From positions 1 to 5,229 of the forward strand of contig JAQSXQ010000194.1 of NCBI GenBank assembly GCA_029256565.1: a stretch of DNA of 5,229 nucleotides, given 5' to 3'. A program made the position numbers and the translations under genes. The notes under the pieces were generated by a model that was given only the letters and a program-made list of their open reading frames with translations, was not told where the DNA came from and searched no databases. This DNA is from Mycobacterium sp. Its GTDB lineage: Bacteria > Actinomycetota > Actinomycetes > Mycobacteriales > Mycobacteriaceae. Below are positions 4,592 to 5,229 of this stretch, in pieces (positions within the stretch are counted from its first letter, which is position 1; the number at the start of each line of letters is the position of its first letter).

Positions 4592-5229
4592 GTGACGCCC
4601 AAGAGCAGCAGTACGCCCGGCATGTTGTCGCAAACCGAATTGGAACGCCTCGTCGCCGCGGGTGAGCTGGACACCGTGGTCGTGGGGTTCACCGACATGC
4701 AGGGCCGGTTGATCGGCAAACGCATCTCGTCGCGCCTGTTCGTCGACGACGTCGCGGCCCACGGGGCCGAGTGCTGCAACTACCTGCTCGCGGTCGACGT
4801 CGAGAACAACACCGTCGACGGCTACGCGATCTCGAGCTGGGAGACCGGTTACGGCGACATGGTGATGACGCCGGACTTCTCGACGCTGCGGCTGCTGCCA
4901 TGGCTGCCCGGCACGGCACTGGTCATGGCCGACCTGTCGTGGACCGACGGCAAGCCCGTGGACCAGGCGCCCCGCACCATCCTGCGCACGCAGCTGGACC
5001 GCTTGGCCGAACGCGGCATGGGCGCGGTCGCCGCGACCGAACTCGAGTTCATGGTGTTCGACGACTCCTACCGCGACGCCTGGAAGGCCGACTACCGCAA
5101 CCTCACGCCCGCCACCGACTACAACATCGACTACGCGATGCTGGCGTCGACGCGGATGGAGCCGCTGCTGCGCGACATCCGGCTCGGCATGGAGGGCGCA
5201 GGCATGTACTGCGAGGGCGTCAAGGGCGA
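4592..5229 (+). CDS. glnA4: Glutamine-synthetase-like gamma-glutamyl-amine ligase, GlnA4 type (3' truncated by window edge)
   Basis: The first 212 residues of a protein expected to be about 450 long. ATP-dependent GS-fold ligases of this branch (PuuA and actinobacterial GlnA3/GlnA4 types) join glutamate to an amine instead of ammonia. The N-terminal beta-grasp domain runs to about residue 115 (VVVGFTDMQGRLIGKRISSRLF, 29-50; GYGDMVMTPDFSTLRLLPWLPGTALVMADL, 86-115). The catalytic domain begins with PRTILRTQLDRL and ATELEF, whose E150 and E152 match the metal-binding E-x-E of GS. At the ammonium-site loop, DGYAISSW (76-83) aligns with the DGSSIGGW of true GS: the Asp is kept but the two Ser are Tyr and Ala, consistent with an amine substrate. 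It closely recalls mycobacterial GlnA4 (Rv2860c) from memory. It is cytoplasmic, divergent from an amine permease, and open at the right edge. GTG 4592 is chosen by its Shine-Dalgarno; ATG 4571 is possible. Confidence 0.9.
   Translation, partial: MTPKSSSTPGMLSQTELERLVAAGELDTVVVGFTDMQGRLIGKRISSRLFVDDVAAHGAECCNYLLAVDVENNTVDGYAISSWETGYGDMVMTPDFSTLRLLPWLPGTALVMADLSWTDGKPVDQAPRTILRTQLDRLAERGMGAVAATELEFMVFDDSYRDAWKADYRNLTPATDYNIDYAMLASTRMEPLLRDIRLGMEGAGMYCEGVKG

Noticed and set aside
4409..4762. Extension of the permease frame upstream to an ATG at 4762
   Set aside because: The extra 118 residues have no transporter features, run antisense through the ligase gene and the intergenic promoter region, and lack a ribosome site. 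GTG 4408 has a good one.
1..5229. Functional link between cobQ and the amine ligase through B12-dependent ethanolamine ammonia-lyase
   Set aside because: No ammonia-lyase gene is seen, four unrelated genes lie between, and the ligase route is an alternative that does not need B12.
1..5229. Mobile element, CRISPR array, tRNA or prophage remnant
   Set aside because: No transposase, terminal repeats, spaced repeats, tRNA-like fold or change in base composition was found; the genes are tightly packed and uniform in codon use.

Overview
The window looks like the chromosome of a mycobacterium, probably a fast-growing Mycobacterium/Mycolicibacterium species. Coding sequence is very GC-rich with strong third-position G/C. 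GTG starts are common, several genes have the TANNNT-N6-RTG arrangement typical of mycobacterial leaderless transcripts, and the cobQ and glnA4-like proteins resemble mycobacterial ones as I remember them. This is read from sequence and memory; no search was run.

Layout, left to right. (1) The 3' end of cobQ (cobyric acid synthase, + strand) enters from the left edge. (2) A small secreted lipoprotein of unknown function (+) starts 9 bp after the cobQ stop. (3) A short alpha/beta-hydrolase-like protein (+) appears to have lost its catalytic residues. (4) A DUF6463-like small membrane protein (-) meets it tail to tail with a 23 bp overlap. (5) A TetR-family repressor (+) is divergent from the membrane protein. 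The 63 bp between its start and that of the membrane gene hold two 18 bp palindromes made of the same half-site. (6) A 12-TM APC-family amino acid/amine permease (-) converges on tetR with a 4 bp gap. (7) The 5' part of a glutamine-synthetase-like gamma-glutamyl-amine ligase (GlnA4 type, +) is divergent from the permease across a 183 bp regulatory region and runs off the right edge.

Two functional units stand out. The tetR/DUF6463 pair looks like a self-contained, autoregulated divergon: the operator is an alternating array of CCATACG/CGTATGG half-sites, and the second palindrome carries a -10 hexamer on both strands. The permease/glnA4-like pair looks like an uptake-plus-activation module for an amine such as ethanolamine, a monoamine or a polyamine: the permease imports it and the ligase gamma-glutamylates it for further catabolism by genes probably beyond the right edge. 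The promoter-like elements upstream of the permease are overlapped by inverted repeats.

No RNA gene, mobile element, CRISPR array or integration site was seen, and no gene-free stretch exceeds 300 bp. The gene content is mostly ordinary mycobacterial chromosome. The best leads are the regulatory architecture and the degenerate hydrolase, not a new multi-gene system.
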